Source: Collinsella sp. TF08-11AT (GTDB lineage Bacteria; Actinomycetota; Coriobacteriia; Coriobacteriales; Coriobacteriaceae). From it: a stretch of DNA of 64,000 nt. The notes below the pieces were generated by a model. That model worked only from the letters and a program-made list of their open reading frames with translations. It was not told the origin of the DNA and ran no database searches. Shown here in pieces: positions 1 to 8,639 of this stretch. How positions within the stretch are numbered: the first letter of the stretch is position 1; the number at the start of each line of letters is the position of its first letter. The position numbers and the translations under genes are program-made. The stretch lies in NCBI RefSeq assembly GCF_003437035.1, contig NZ_QSRL01000001.1:1-64000 (forward strand). The letters are read 5' to 3'.

Positions 1-1
1 T

Positions 2-1894
2 AAGACGACCTTGACGGAGAGCCTGTTATATACCAGCGGAGCAATCGAGGCGCCCGGCAGTGTGGATCAGGGAACAACGAGAACGGACACCATGTTTTTA
101 GAGCGGCAGCGTGGAATCACCATTCAAACGGCGGTCACTTCCTTTCAGTGGCACGATTGTAAGGTCAACATTGTGGATACTCCTGGGCATATGGATTTCT
201 TAGCGGAGGTCTATCGCTCCCTTGCCATTCTTGACGGAGCGATTTTGGTTGTTTCTGCAAAAGACGGCGTTCAGGCGCAGACCCGTATTCTGTTTCATGC
301 TCTGCAAGTAATGAAAATCCCAACTGTTATCTTTATTAACAAAATCGACCAGGACGGGATTGACCTGCCAGGTGTGTATCAGTCTATCCGAGATAAGCTC
401 TCCGCAAATATGATTATTAAGCAGAACGTGCAGCTTTCCCCGGATATATCCATCATGGAAAACATGGGGCTGGAGAATTGGGATACCGTGATTGCGGACT
501 GTGATGAATTGTTGGAGAAATATATTGCCGGAGAACCAATGGACAAAGAAGAACTTCTGCGGGAGGAAAACAGGAGAATCCAAAGCGTCTCTCTGTTTCC
601 GGTCTATCATGGCAGTGCCAAGGTAAACTTGGGAATCCGACAACTCATTGAAGCGGTCACAGATACATTCCAATCACCCACCGGGCAGAACAGCTCTGAA
701 TTGTGCGGAACTGTGTTCAAAGTTGAGTACGCAAACCAGAGCCAACGCCTTGCCTATCTGCGGTTGTATAGCGGTACGCTTCATTTGCGGGATTCCGTAG
801 CCTTGGCAGGGAAAGAAAAACTGAAAATTACGGAAATGCGTATCCCCTCAAAGGGTGAGATTGTCCGAACAGAGATTGCCCATGCGGGCGAGATCGTCAT
901 TGTACCCTGCGACAGTTTGCGGCTGAATGATGTGCTGGGAAACAAACTGCTGCTGCCCCGTGAAACGTGGAGCGACAATCCTCTCCCTTTGCTGCGGACA
1001 GCAATTGCACCAGAGAAACCAGAACAGAGGGAACGCTTGTTAAACGCCTTGACAGAAATTGCGGATACCGACCCGCTTCTGCGCTATGAAGTAGACGCTG
1101 TGACCCATGAGATCATTCTCTCCTTTTTGGGCCGGGTACAATTGGAAATTATCTCTGATCTTCTGGTGGAAAAATATCAGCTCAACACAACTGCAAAAGA
1201 ACCTGCCGTCATCTATATGGAGAGGCCATTGAAAGCGGTAAGTCACACCATTCATATCGAAGTGCCGCCCAATCCATTCTGGGCGTCCATCGGGCTGTCC
1301 GTCACCCCTCTCCCCCTTGGCACCGGAGTGCAGTATGAGAGCAAAGTTTCCGTTGGATACTTGAATCAGAGTTTTCAAAACGCTGTATTGGATGGTATCC
1401 GCTACGGTCTGGAACAAGGCGTGTATGGATGGAAGGTAACGGACTGTAAAATCTGTTTTGAGTATGGGCTTTATTATAGTCCGGTCAGCACTCCCGCAGA
1501 CTTTCGGTCATTGGCACCTATTGTATTGGAGCAGGTGTTGAAAAAGGCGGGGACGCAGCTATTGGAACCATATCTTTCTTTTACACTCTATGCGCCGCAG
1601 GAATATCTCTCCAGAGCTTATCATGACGCACCAAAATATTGCGCGAGTATTGAAACGACCCAGGTTAAAAACAGCGAGGTGATTATTACTGGCGAAATCC
1701 CTGCCCGCTGTGTGCAAGAGTACCGCAATGACCTCACCTTTTATACAAACGGGAGAAGCGTTTGTTTAACAGAATTGAAGGGGTATCAAATCGCCAGCGG
1801 CGAACCAGTTTTTCAGCCACGCCGCCCAAACACCCGGATTGATAAGGTGCGCCATATGTTCAACAAAATTCTCCCATCAATGATGGACTTATAA
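2..1894 (+). CDS. tet: Tetracycline resistance ribosomal protection protein, 5' end cut by the window
   Basis: Translation GTPase of the TetM/TetO/TetW class, which binds the ribosome like EF-G and ejects tetracycline. The first visible codons encode KTTLTES, the end of the P-loop, so about 15 residues are missing to the left. The switch II motif DTPGH and the NKID guanine-specificity motif follow, then the C-terminal EF-G-like domains ending in a HMF block plus about six residues beyond the usual end. Full length would be about 645 residues against the usual 639. By eye it resembles Tet(W) most, with stretches closer to Tet(O), but with many differences from both, so I do not assign an allele. 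It lies next to the relaxase genes, so resistance is probably mobilizable. Confidence 0.93.
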   Translation, partial: KTTLTESLLYTSGAIEAPGSVDQGTTRTDTMFLERQRGITIQTAVTSFQWHDCKVNIVDTPGHMDFLAEVYRSLAILDGAILVVSAKDGVQAQTRILFHALQVMKIPTVIFINKIDQDGIDLPGVYQSIRDKLSANMIIKQNVQLSPDISIMENMGLENWDTVIADCDELLEKYIAGEPMDKEELLREENRRIQSVSLFPVYHGSAKVNLGIRQLIEAVTDTFQSPTGQNSSELCGTVFKVEYANQSQRLAYLRLYSGTLHLRDSVALAGKEKLKITEMRIPSKGEIVRTEIAHAGEIVIVPCDSLRLNDVLGNKLLLPRETWSDNPLPLLRTAIAPEKPEQRERLLNALTEIADTDPLLRYEVDAVTHEIILSFLGRVQLEIISDLLVEKYQLNTTAKEPAVIYMERPLKAVSHTIHIEVPPNPFWASIGLSVTPLPLGTGVQYESKVSVGYLNQSFQNAVLDGIRYGLEQGVYGWKVTDCKICFEYGLYYSPVSTPADFRSLAPIVLEQVLKKAGTQLLEPYLSFTLYAPQEYLSRAYHDAPKYCASIETTQVKNSEVIITGEIPARCVQEYRNDLTFYTNGRSVCLTELKGYQIASGEPVFQPRRPNTRIDKVRHMFNKILPSMMDL

Positions 1895-1913
1895 AATCCC
1901 TTTGGAACAAAGG

Positions 1914-1953
1914 GCGCACTTCTATACATGGTCTGCGACCATGTATCGTGCGC
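1914..1953 (+). terminator. Stem-loop just downstream of tet
   Basis: Twenty bases after the tet stop, ATACATGGTC (1924-1933) pairs with GACCATGTAT (1937-1946). The stem extends by GCGCAC (1914-1919) with GTGCGC (1948-1953). No T-run follows, so this is either a weak terminator or a structural element of the transposon. Confidence 0.45.
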
Positions 1954-1964
1954 TCTGCGAGGCT

Positions 1965-2162
1965 ACGGCCCGGACTTCCGAAAGTCCGGGCCGTTTGCGT
2001 CGCTCCGCTCCGTACAAGGGGCTGCGCCCCTTGCGCCGCTTTGCGGCTATCCCTGCGCCCTCGCTGGAAAGGTACATCCGCTCTGCGTCTGCACCTTTCC
2101 AGCGAGGCTAAAACCGAATACCGTTACCCTTGACCGTTTACCCGACACAGCAGGTAGACGGT
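1965..2162. other. Cluster of perfect hairpins upstream of the relaxase operon, oriT candidate
   Basis: This noncoding stretch holds several inverted repeats in succession: a 13-bp stem at 1965-1977/1982-1994, an 8-bp stem at 2015-2022/2026-2033, a 15-bp stem at 2059-2073/2093-2107, and a 9-bp stem with one mismatch at 2132-2140/2153-2161. Mob relaxases nick at hairpin-flanked sites close to their own gene, so the transfer origin is plausibly here. No nic sequence can be confirmed by eye. Confidence 0.35.
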
Positions 2163-2194
2163 CTTTTGTTTTGCCAAGAAGGAGGTCAAACACG

Positions 2195-2488
2195 ATGGAC
2201 AAGTCACGCGAAGAATTAGAGAAAGAGTATGCTGAGGCCACCGCTAAGTTGGAGCAGTACCAGCACAGAGGCCAGCGGTATGAGAACCGCATCCGCTACT
2301 ACACCCAAGGCGAAAGGAAGAAGCGAAACCACCGACTTATCACCCGTGGCGGAGCGGTGGAGAGTATCGCCCCGGAGGTGCGCGGCATGAGCGAAAGGGC
2401 CTTTTTTCTTTTGATGGAAAAGGTCTTTTCCCTGCCGGAAGTTGCCGCCCTGGTGAGCCAAGCCACTGACCAGCAGGAAAGCGGATAA
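2195..2488 (+). CDS. DUF3847 family small protein (mobilization accessory)
   Basis: A 97-residue, highly charged protein. The ATG at 2195 is chosen because an AAGGAGGT ribosome binding site lies at 2178-2185; the open frame extends upstream but without a good start. The N-terminal 35 residues (EELEKEYAEATAKLEQYQHR) look like a short coiled coil, followed by a basic stretch rich in Arg and Lys. Proteins of this kind, DUF3847, are commonly found directly upstream of MobA/MobL relaxases in Firmicutes elements. The relaxase start codon follows its stop with no gap, so the two are translationally coupled. A role as relaxase accessory or DNA-binding protein is inferred from position only. Confidence 0.75.
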   Translation: MDKSREELEKEYAEATAKLEQYQHRGQRYENRIRYYTQGERKKRNHRLITRGGAVESIAPEVRGMSERAFFLLMEKVFSLPEVAALVSQATDQQESG

Positions 2489-3955
2489 TTGGCCCTGTTC
2501 CATCTCCACGTTACCCAGGTCAAACGGAGCGCGGGACAGTCTGTTGTCACGTCCGCCGCCTACCGAGCCGGGGAGAAATTGTATAGCGAATACTATGGCG
2601 AGGTCAGCGACTACACCCACAAGGGCGGCGTGGTCTGCACAGACATTCTCCTGCCGCCCCAGGCCCCCAACCAGTACCAAGACCGCGCCACCCTCTGGAA
2701 CGCCGTGGAGAAGGCCGAGCGCGGCAAGAAAGCCCAGCTTGCATATAGCTTTGACATTGCCTTGCAGAACGAGTTTTCATTGGAGGAAAACATCGCTCTT
2801 GCAAGGCAATTTGTTTCGGAGCAGCTTGTGGGCCGGGGCATGATTGCCGACTTTGCCATCCACCAGCCGGACAAGGAGGACGGCGGTATTCCTAACCCGC
2901 ACTTTCATGTTCTCTGCCCCATCCGGCCCATTGAGCCAGACGGCAAATGGGGGTGCAAGCAGCGCCGCCGCTACCGTCTGGACGAGGACGGGAACCGCAT
3001 TATGGGAGAGGACGGCAAGCCCCTCTTTGACGCTGTTCCCACTACCGACTGGGGAAGCCCGGAAACACTGGAACATTGGCGGGAGGCGTGGGCCGCTATG
3101 GTGAACGCCAAGTTTGAGGAAAAGGGGCTGACCTGCCGCATCGACCACCGCTCCTATGAGCGTCAGGGCCTTGACCTGCTGCCCACCGTCCATGAGGGCG
3201 TGGCCGTCCGCCAGATGGAGGCCAAGGGCATCCCCACCGACAAGGGCGATCTGAACCGCTGGATAAAAAAGGCCAACAACATTCTGCGGGATATTCGGAA
3301 GAAAATCGCCGGCCTGACGGATTGGATTAAGGCCATAAAAGAAGAATTGAGCAAGCCCCAGGCCCCGACCCTTGCCGCCCTGCTGACCGACTACTATGAG
3401 GGCCGGAACGCCGGAGCATGGAGCCGCAACGCCAGGATTGGAAATCTTAAAGGTTTTGCCGAGGCCATCAATTTTCTGACCGAGAGGGGCATCGCTACGC
3501 TGGAAGATTTAGAGACCCATATCGCCGCCCAGAGTGAACGAACGGAGGCCATCAACACATCCATGAAAGCGAAGCGTGACCGTCTGAACGAATTGAAGGA
3601 ACTGCTTCGCCTTGTTGACCTCTACCGAGACACCAAGCCCGTCTATGACGAGTTGCAGGGTATCAAGTGGAAGGGCAAGCGGGAAAAATTCGAGAGGGAG
3701 CATGAGAACGAGTTGAGGACGTTCCACATGGCCCGCCGGAAGCTGGACAAGCACCGTTCCCCTGCTGGTAAAATCCCCGTTCATGCGTGGGAACAGGAAC
3801 AGGCGAGGCTTCACCAGGAGTACACAGCCGAGTATGAGCAGTACAAGCCTATCCAAGACGATTTGCGGCGGCTTCAACAGGTGAAGCGGAACGCCGATGC
3901 TGCCATACACCAGCAGGAGCAGACCCAGCAGAAACGCCGGGAGGTGGAGCGGTGA
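2489..3955 (+). CDS. MobA/MobL (MobQ) family relaxase
   Basis: Relaxase that would nick the transfer origin and pilot the strand during mobilization. The start is a TTG directly after the DUF3847 stop, giving MALFHLHVTQ, the usual N-terminus of the family. SAAYRAGE near residue 25 carries a candidate catalytic Tyr, and the metal-binding HxH signature NPHFHVL is near residue 138. The C-terminal half (about 270-488) is helical, charged and coiled-coil-like. 488 residues is normal for short family members that lack a primase or helicase domain. The stop overlaps the next start (GTGA), so the operon is tightly coupled. No conjugation apparatus is visible, so transfer would need a helper element. 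Confidence 0.93.
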   Translation: MALFHLHVTQVKRSAGQSVVTSAAYRAGEKLYSEYYGEVSDYTHKGGVVCTDILLPPQAPNQYQDRATLWNAVEKAERGKKAQLAYSFDIALQNEFSLEENIALARQFVSEQLVGRGMIADFAIHQPDKEDGGIPNPHFHVLCPIRPIEPDGKWGCKQRRRYRLDEDGNRIMGEDGKPLFDAVPTTDWGSPETLEHWREAWAAMVNAKFEEKGLTCRIDHRSYERQGLDLLPTVHEGVAVRQMEAKGIPTDKGDLNRWIKKANNILRDIRKKIAGLTDWIKAIKEELSKPQAPTLAALLTDYYEGRNAGAWSRNARIGNLKGFAEAINFLTERGIATLEDLETHIAAQSERTEAINTSMKAKRDRLNELKELLRLVDLYRDTKPVYDELQGIKWKGKREKFEREHENELRTFHMARRKLDKHRSPAGKIPVHAWEQEQARLHQEYTAEYEQYKPIQDDLRRLQQVKRNADAAIHQQEQTQQKRREVER

Positions 3956-4371
3956 ACGGCATTCCCCGACTGACCTACCAGCAGTACCGAGCCGTCCGGC
4001 GGCTGGTGCATGACTGCTGCAATTATGACGGCGGCAACTGTCTTGCTCTTGATGACGGCTGGGAGCCTTGTGTCTGCGTCCAGAGTATCACCTATTCCCT
4101 GGTCTGTAAATGGTTCCGCGCCGCCGTCCTGCCAACAGACAAGGGGTTGTGTGCCGCCTTGCTCCACCGAGGACAGGCGCGGCCCTGTGCCGAGTGCGGG
4201 GCGATGTTCGTGCCGCGCTCCAATCGGGGCAAATACTGTGACGAGTGCGCCGCCAATGTGCGCCGGAGAAAGAAAGCTGCCAGCGAACGGGAACGCCGCA
4301 GGCGTGGACATTTAGAGGCTGAAAAGCCTTGCAATCAGGGGGCTTGTGGACAGTCCTCAAAGGGGGACTAA
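3952..4371 (+). CDS. Cysteine-rich VLP domain protein
   Basis: A 139-residue protein starting at GTG 3952, overlapping the relaxase stop by four bases. It has two Cys-rich parts: CCNYDGGNC plus CVCVQ near the N-terminus, and a zinc-ribbon-like block CAECGAMFVPRSNRGKYCDEC at about 83-103, followed by a basic tail. The motif AVLPTD contains the VLP triplet that names the Cys_rich_VLP family, found in conjugative and mobilizable elements of Firmicutes. The function of the family is not established; nucleic-acid binding is plausible from the zinc-ribbon-like Cys pairs and the basic tail. Confidence 0.78.
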   Translation: MNGIPRLTYQQYRAVRRLVHDCCNYDGGNCLALDDGWEPCVCVQSITYSLVCKWFRAAVLPTDKGLCAALLHRGQARPCAECGAMFVPRSNRGKYCDECAANVRRRKKAASERERRRRGHLEAEKPCNQGACGQSSKGD

Positions 4372-4455
4372 TACATTCCCCTTCCCCCACTCCAACGTGG
4401 GCGGCAAAATGGCGCTCACGTGGATTAACTTTGATGAATGATGAAAGGAGAGCCT

Positions 4456-4722
4456 ATGACCTACGACCCCAGCATGACGATCACCAGCACCATCCCCGCC
4501 CCGGAGGGGAGCGACAGCACCAGCAGAGAGGGCAAGGCCATCCCCCTGCCCGTGATGGCGGGCGGCAACGCTTCACCCGCCCCGGACGTACCGCCACCCG
4601 ATATGGTAAAGACCGTTGGCGGTACGACCTTTGATATTTATTTCCATTTCAGCCAGACCAGCCGGGAAACCTTTACCGACAAGGTACTGCGCCTTATTCA
4701 ATCCGATGTTGTAACCTCATAA
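4456..4722 (+). CDS. tnpW: TnpW family transposon-encoded protein
   Basis: An 88-residue protein. The ATG at 4456 is preferred over upstream ATGs at 4438 and 4441 because AAAGGAG lies at 4444-4450. The N-terminal half is Pro/Ser/Gly-rich and probably disordered. The C-terminal half, with the core TTFDIYFHFSQTSRETFTDK and then LRLI, matches the conserved part of TnpW-type proteins of Tn4451-like transposons, whose function is unknown. It is the last gene of the element; the chromosome resumes within about 60 bases. Confidence 0.75.
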   Translation: MTYDPSMTITSTIPAPEGSDSTSREGKAIPLPVMAGGNASPAPDVPPPDMVKTVGGTTFDIYFHFSQTSRETFTDKVLRLIQSDVVTS

Positions 4723-4780
4723 AAATAATTTACTTTTTTCTCTATCCTTATTGACAAAACCCGAACGGATCAATAAGAAA

Positions 4781-4818
4781 AGAGGGGGCTGTCCCGCATT
4801 GGCGGGACAGCCCCCTCT
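4781..4818 (-). terminator. Rho-independent terminator of htrA
   Basis: AGAGGGGGCTGTCCCGC pairs perfectly with its complement across a 4-nt loop (17-bp stem). On the minus strand it is followed by TTTTCTTATT, and it lies 26 bases after the htrA stop. Confidence 0.9.
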
Positions 4819-4844
4819 GGCTTCGATATGTGTGGAGTGGCTCG

Positions 4845-6314
4845 TTAGTAACCCTGGCCGTAGCCTTGACTCTGGCCCTGCCCTTGCTTGCCCAGCAGTT
4901 CCTCCAGATACTGGCGCAGCTGCTCATCGGTGATGCCGCCGTTGCCGGTGTCGGTCGCGCTGTCGTCCTGCTGCTGGTTCTGCAGCTTCTCATCGGAACC
5001 CAGCTCGACGGTGACCTTTTTCTCTTCCTTGCCGCGCACAAGCGTGATCTCGACCTTCTCACCCAACTCGTGGCTGCGCAGCGCGATGATCAGGCCATCG
5101 GCGCTCGTAATCTCGTCATCGCCCAGCTTGGTGATGACGTCGCCCTCCTGGATACCGGCCTTGGCGGCGGGACCGTCCTCGACGACGCTCGCCACATACG
5201 CGCCGCTATCGGTGCTCAGCTTGTTGGTGCGGGCGTTGAGCGCGTTGACGCTCGAAAGCGTGGCGCCCAGGTACGGATGCACCGGCGTCTTGCCGTCGAT
5301 GATCTGGTCGGCAATGTTTTTGGCGTAGTTAACGGGAATAGCAAAGCCCACGCCCGAGCTGGAGCCCGAATAGCTCTCGATAAGCGAGTTAATGCCCACC
5401 AGCTCACCATTGTCGTTAACGAGCGCGCCGCCGGAGTTGCCCGGGTTGATGGCAGCATCGGTCTGGATCATGTTGGCATAGATGGTGTTACCGCTGGTAG
5501 AGCTCATGGCCGTGGAGCGATACAGCGCCGAGACGATGCCCGTGGAGACAGACTGCTCGTTGCCGAACGGCGAACCGATCGCCATAACCCACTCGCCCAC
5601 GTTGAGCTTGGAGGAATCGCCGATCTCGATCGGGGTGAGCTTGGAGGCGTCGGCGTCCTTGAGCTTGATGACGGCCAGGTCGCTCGAGGCATCGTTGCCC
5701 ACGAACTCGGCCTCGTAGGTGGTGCCGTCGTCCATGGTCACTACGTACTGGTCATAGCCATCGACCACGTGGTTGTTGGTGAGGATATGGCCCTCGGTAT
5801 CGAGCACCACGCCCGAACCGACGCTGCCCGAGTTGTCCGACTCGTCGGCAGACTGCGAAAGCGAGCCATTCTGGCCACCGCTCGAAGTGGCGGTGATGGA
5901 AACCACAGAGGGCAGGGCCTTGGCAGAAACGGCCTCGGCCAGCGTGGTGTCCTCGGAGTCGATGGTGATCTTTTGCGTCGACGAACCCGAAGCGCCCGCC
6001 GTCACGGCATTCTTGCCGCCACCGATATCGAGCGTACCGCTCATAATGAGCGCAATGACCAGCAGGGCACCACATGCGCAGCCGGCAAGCGCTGTAATAA
6101 AGATCGGCAGCTTTTTGGTCTTGGTCTTGACCACCGTGTGCTTGTTCACGACCTGTTGGCCGCCCAGCGGCTTGCCGGTCTGCGTATCGTAGGCCTGCAC
6201 GTAGGGAATGTTGTTGCCGTCGGCAGGCGTCGACTCCACCTGCACGCGCGGCTGCTGCTGAGTCTCGCCGGCATTGCCAACATCCTGGGGACGCTGGGAA
6301 TCGTTCTCGCTCAT
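4845..6314 (-). CDS. htrA: HtrA/DegP-type serine protease with PDZ domain
   Basis: Membrane-anchored trypsin-like (S1C) protease of envelope quality control. The start ATG at 6314 (MSENDSQRP) is chosen for the GAAAGGA site upstream; the open frame begins 22 codons earlier without support. Order: a disordered Gln/Pro/Thr-rich cytoplasmic part, a membrane segment (LPIFITALAGCACGALLVIA) near 75-100, a Ser-rich linker, then the protease with the catalytic triad visible as TNNHVV (His, about 181), SSDLAVI (Asp, about 211) and NPGNSGGAL (Ser, about 292). One PDZ domain spans about 370-455 and a Gln/Gly tail ends the protein. Single-PDZ anchored enzymes are usual in Actinobacteria. It has its own terminator on both sides, so it is monocistronic. 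Confidence 0.95.
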   Translation of the reverse strand: MSENDSQRPQDVGNAGETQQQPRVQVESTPADGNNIPYVQAYDTQTGKPLGGQQVVNKHTVVKTKTKKLPIFITALAGCACGALLVIALIMSGTLDIGGGKNAVTAGASGSSTQKITIDSEDTTLAEAVSAKALPSVVSITATSSGGQNGSLSQSADESDNSGSVGSGVVLDTEGHILTNNHVVDGYDQYVVTMDDGTTYEAEFVGNDASSDLAVIKLKDADASKLTPIEIGDSSKLNVGEWVMAIGSPFGNEQSVSTGIVSALYRSTAMSSTSGNTIYANMIQTDAAINPGNSGGALVNDNGELVGINSLIESYSGSSSGVGFAIPVNYAKNIADQIIDGKTPVHPYLGATLSSVNALNARTNKLSTDSGAYVASVVEDGPAAKAGIQEGDVITKLGDDEITSADGLIIALRSHELGEKVEITLVRGKEEKKVTVELGSDEKLQNQQQDDSATDTGNGGITDEQLRQYLEELLGKQGQGQSQGYGQGY

Positions 6315-6343
6315 AGCTGCGATCCTTTCGTCAAATAACCAAA

Positions 6344-6368
6344 GGCCCGCCAAACACCGTGGCGGGCC
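6344..6368 (-). terminator. Hairpin between glnR and htrA
   Basis: GGCCCGCCA pairs with TGGCGGGCC across a 7-nt loop and is followed on the minus strand by TTTGGTTATTT. It lies about 155 bases downstream of glnR and 30 bases upstream of htrA. It could be a second terminator insulating htrA, or a hairpin in the htrA leader. Confidence 0.55.
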
Positions 6369-6486
6369 ATCATTGTTCACGTTGAGTTGTACCCCAATAT
6401 GCGGGCGTACGTGTACGAGAACGCAATCTTTTAGGAAGGCTTAAGTTCTGCTGCAAACTCGAAAGGAACCCGCACCTGCGTCAAAA

Positions 6487-6519
6487 CCACCACAAAGGTG
6501 CCTGTCCCCTTTGTGGTGG
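6487..6519 (-). terminator. Terminator-like palindrome after glnR (GGGGACAG family)
   Basis: CCACCACAAAGG (6487-6498) pairs perfectly with CCTTTGTGGTGG (6508-6519). The minus strand continues with TTTTGA, giving a plausible terminator 4 bases after the glnR stop. Its loop (GGACAGGCA on the minus strand) links it to similar palindromes elsewhere in the window. Confidence 0.7.
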
Positions 6520-6523
6520 AAAT

Positions 6524-7186
6524 CTAGTCCTTAAACAGATAGCCCACGCCGCGGACGGTGGTGATGTGTGCCGCGATCTGCGGGCCCACCTTGGAGCGGA
6601 TGCGTCGGATGTGCACGTCGACGGTGCGCGTGCCGCCGCAGTACTCAAAGCCCCACACGCGGTGCAGCAGCACCTCGCGGCTGTAGGCGCGATTGGGATG
6701 CGTCGCCAAAAAGCTCAGCAGCGAGTACTCCATCAGCGTCAGGTCGATGGGCTCGTTATCGAGTGTCACCTGGTAGGTAGCCAGATTAATCTCGAGGTTA
6801 TCGATGTTGAGCACATCGTCGGCGGTGACGGTCTCCTCCTCGCCCATCAGGCGCTGCGCGCGAGCCTTAAGCTCGTTGGGCGTCGCCGTGGGGCACACAA
6901 AGTCGGCATGCGCGTGATTCGGCAGGCGCAGGGTACCGAGCGCCTCATCGTCGACGATCACCAACATGGGGACACCGCCGCGATCGTCAAGCCACTTGGC
7001 AATCTGATCGATGCGGTCGCTGCGGATGCCGTCGGAATCGAGGATCAGCAGGTCAAAGTCGTGCGCCGCAGTTGGCGAATCAGGGGTTGCCAGGCTCACC
7101 TCGACACCCAGGGTAGTCGTCAAGCTGCGGGCAAACTCGTGGAAGCGCGTCGTGCGCGCCATGAACAGGGCACTCTTTTCGGACAT
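6524..7186 (-). CDS. glnR: GlnR-like OmpR-family orphan response regulator
   Basis: A 220-residue regulator with a weakly conserved receiver-like N-terminal domain (about 1-110) and a winged-helix DNA-binding domain (about 125-220). The C-terminal stretch VWGFEYCGGTRTVDVHIRR is very close to what I remember of Streptomyces GlnR, the global nitrogen regulator that works without a cognate kinase. The start at 7186 is supported by GGAGG upstream and by the glnA-like stop at 7237; the longer open frame would overlap that gene. It lies 50 bases downstream of the glutamine-synthetase-like gene in the same direction, so the two are probably one transcript. This supports a nitrogen-control role. Confidence 0.82.
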   Translation of the reverse strand: MSEKSALFMARTTRFHEFARSLTTTLGVEVSLATPDSPTAAHDFDLLILDSDGIRSDRIDQIAKWLDDRGGVPMLVIVDDEALGTLRLPNHAHADFVCPTATPNELKARAQRLMGEEETVTADDVLNIDNLEINLATYQVTLDNEPIDLTLMEYSLLSFLATHPNRAYSREVLLHRVWGFEYCGGTRTVDVHIRRIRSKVGPQIAAHITTVRGVGYLFKD

Positions 7187-7236
7187 ATCGGCCTCCAAAG
7201 AAATGAGCTCAATCGTACTGGAACAAGCCAGCGCGA

Positions 7237-8574
7237 TTAGGAGTTCGCCAGGTAGTGCTTGATCTCCCACTCGGTGATCGTAGACTCAAACTTATGCCAC
7301 TCGTCGCGCTTCTTTTTGAGGAAGAAGCTGTGGATGTGCTCGCCGAGGGCATCCTTCATAAACTGCGAGTCCTCAAACACGTCGAGCGCCTCTTTGAGCG
7401 AGCGCGGCAGCGGCGCGTAGCCGGCCTCGACCATCTGACGGTCGGTAAGCTTGAGCGTCTCGGCCGTTGCCTCGGGCGGGAGCTCCAGCTTGCGCTCGAT
7501 GCCGTCCAGACCAGCCGCCAGCGTGACGGCGTTGACCAGGTACGGATTGGCCATGGGGTCGGGGCTGCGAAGCTCGATGCGCGTGGACAGCTGCTTGCCG
7601 GGCTTGTAGACCGGAATGCGGACCATACTCGCGCGGTTGCGCAGGCCCCACGTGGCGTACTGTGGCACGGAGTCGCCGCCCGTCGTGATGCGCTTGTACG
7701 AGTTGACCGTGGGGTTGGTGATGGCGCTGATCTCGCGGGCATGCGCCAGGATGCCAGCCATATAGTGCTTGGCGACGTCGGAGAGATGGTACTTCTCGTC
7801 GTCCTCGCCCCAAAACACGTTGTTGCCGTCGTGGTCGAATAGCGACTGGCACAGGAACATGGCACTGCCGTCCTCGCCCGCCAACGGCTTGGGCATAAAG
7901 GAGGCGTGGCAACCGCTCTCGTAGGCCTGCTGCTTAATGATGAGTTTGGCCGTGGTGATGGCGTCAGACATGCTCAGGGCCTCGGCGTGGCGCAGGCTCA
8001 TGCCATGCTGCGAGCGGCCGGCGGCGTGGAAGGTGTACTCCACGGGCACGGACATCTTCTCGAGCGTGAGGACCGTGTTGCGACGCAGGTCGCGAGCGGC
8101 ATCGCTCACCGAAAGATCGAAGTAGCCCACGTTGTCGAGCGGCTCGGGGGTGTGCTCGTCGGGGAAGTAGTAGTACTCCAGCTCGGCGCCCACGTTGAGC
8201 AGATAGCCAGCCTTCTCAGCCTTGCGGAACATGCGGCGCAGGGCATCGCGCGGGTCGCCGGCAAACGGCTTGCGATCGGGGGTGCACACGTCGCAGAACA
8301 CACGGGCGACGCCGTTGTGGCTCGGGCGCCACGGCAGGATCTGGAAGGTCGAAGCATCGGGGAACGCCAGCATGTCGGCTTCCTCGGGCGTGGCAAAGCC
8401 CTCGATGGCGGAGCCGTCAAAGCCAATACCCTCCTCAAAAGCGACCTCGAGGTCCTCGGGGCTGATGGCAAAGTTCTTGAGGCGGCCGAGAATGTCGACA
8501 AACCACAGACGCACAAAGCGGATATCGCGCTGCTCTACGGAGCGGAGTACGTAATCGATGTTCTGCTGGTTCAT
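7237..8574 (-). CDS. Glutamine synthetase family protein (GlnA2-like) with altered metal-ligand residues
   Basis: A 445-residue type I (alpha, GlnA2-like) glutamine synthetase fold: N-terminal beta-grasp domain (RFVRLWFVDILG, GIGFDGSAIEGF) and a C-terminal catalytic domain. Some active-site residues are present: ELE at 131-133, NSYKR at 291-295, the RNR at 312-314 and RIELRSPDP at 332-340. Others are changed. Where active enzymes have HHE there is FHA (Ala184), where they have GQ(N/H/Q)E there is SQHG (Gly191), and where they have GSxMHxHxS there is GSAMFLCQS (Phe240, Cys242). These positions correspond to metal ligands E212, E220 and H269 of the Salmonella enzyme. It may be catalytically inert, regulatory, or use another substrate. 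No adenylylation-type Tyr motif is evident. The gene heads a probable two-gene operon with glnR. Confidence 0.9.
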   Translation of the reverse strand: MNQQNIDYVLRSVEQRDIRFVRLWFVDILGRLKNFAISPEDLEVAFEEGIGFDGSAIEGFATPEEADMLAFPDASTFQILPWRPSHNGVARVFCDVCTPDRKPFAGDPRDALRRMFRKAEKAGYLLNVGAELEYYYFPDEHTPEPLDNVGYFDLSVSDAARDLRRNTVLTLEKMSVPVEYTFHAAGRSQHGMSLRHAEALSMSDAITTAKLIIKQQAYESGCHASFMPKPLAGEDGSAMFLCQSLFDHDGNNVFWGEDDEKYHLSDVAKHYMAGILAHAREISAITNPTVNSYKRITTGGDSVPQYATWGLRNRASMVRIPVYKPGKQLSTRIELRSPDPMANPYLVNAVTLAAGLDGIERKLELPPEATAETLKLTDRQMVEAGYAPLPRSLKEALDVFEDSQFMKDALGEHIHSFFLKKKRDEWHKFESTITEWEIKHYLANS

Positions 8575-8639
8575 GTCGCTCCCCTTTCTTTCGGGCGGGT
8601 TTCGACTGGTCTATATCGCAGATACTATCGCAGAAAAAT

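Larger units (their letters stand above)
1..4760 (+). mobile_element. Right part of a mobilizable transposon (Tn4451-like gene set) carrying a tet gene
   Basis: Five plus-strand genes read tet, DUF3847, MobA/MobL relaxase, Cys-rich VLP protein, TnpW. This set is typical of mobilizable transposons of Clostridia, in which TnpZ is a Mob relaxase and TnpW a small accessory protein. The left end, and any large serine recombinase (TnpX), lie outside the window. The right end must fall between the TnpW stop at 4722 and the chromosomal htrA terminator at 4781-4818; I cannot fix the exact junction. An 8-bp inverted repeat (4747-4754 with 4770-4777) sits in that gap. The genes differ in style from the rest of the window, which supports recent transfer from Firmicutes. 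Confidence 0.8.
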
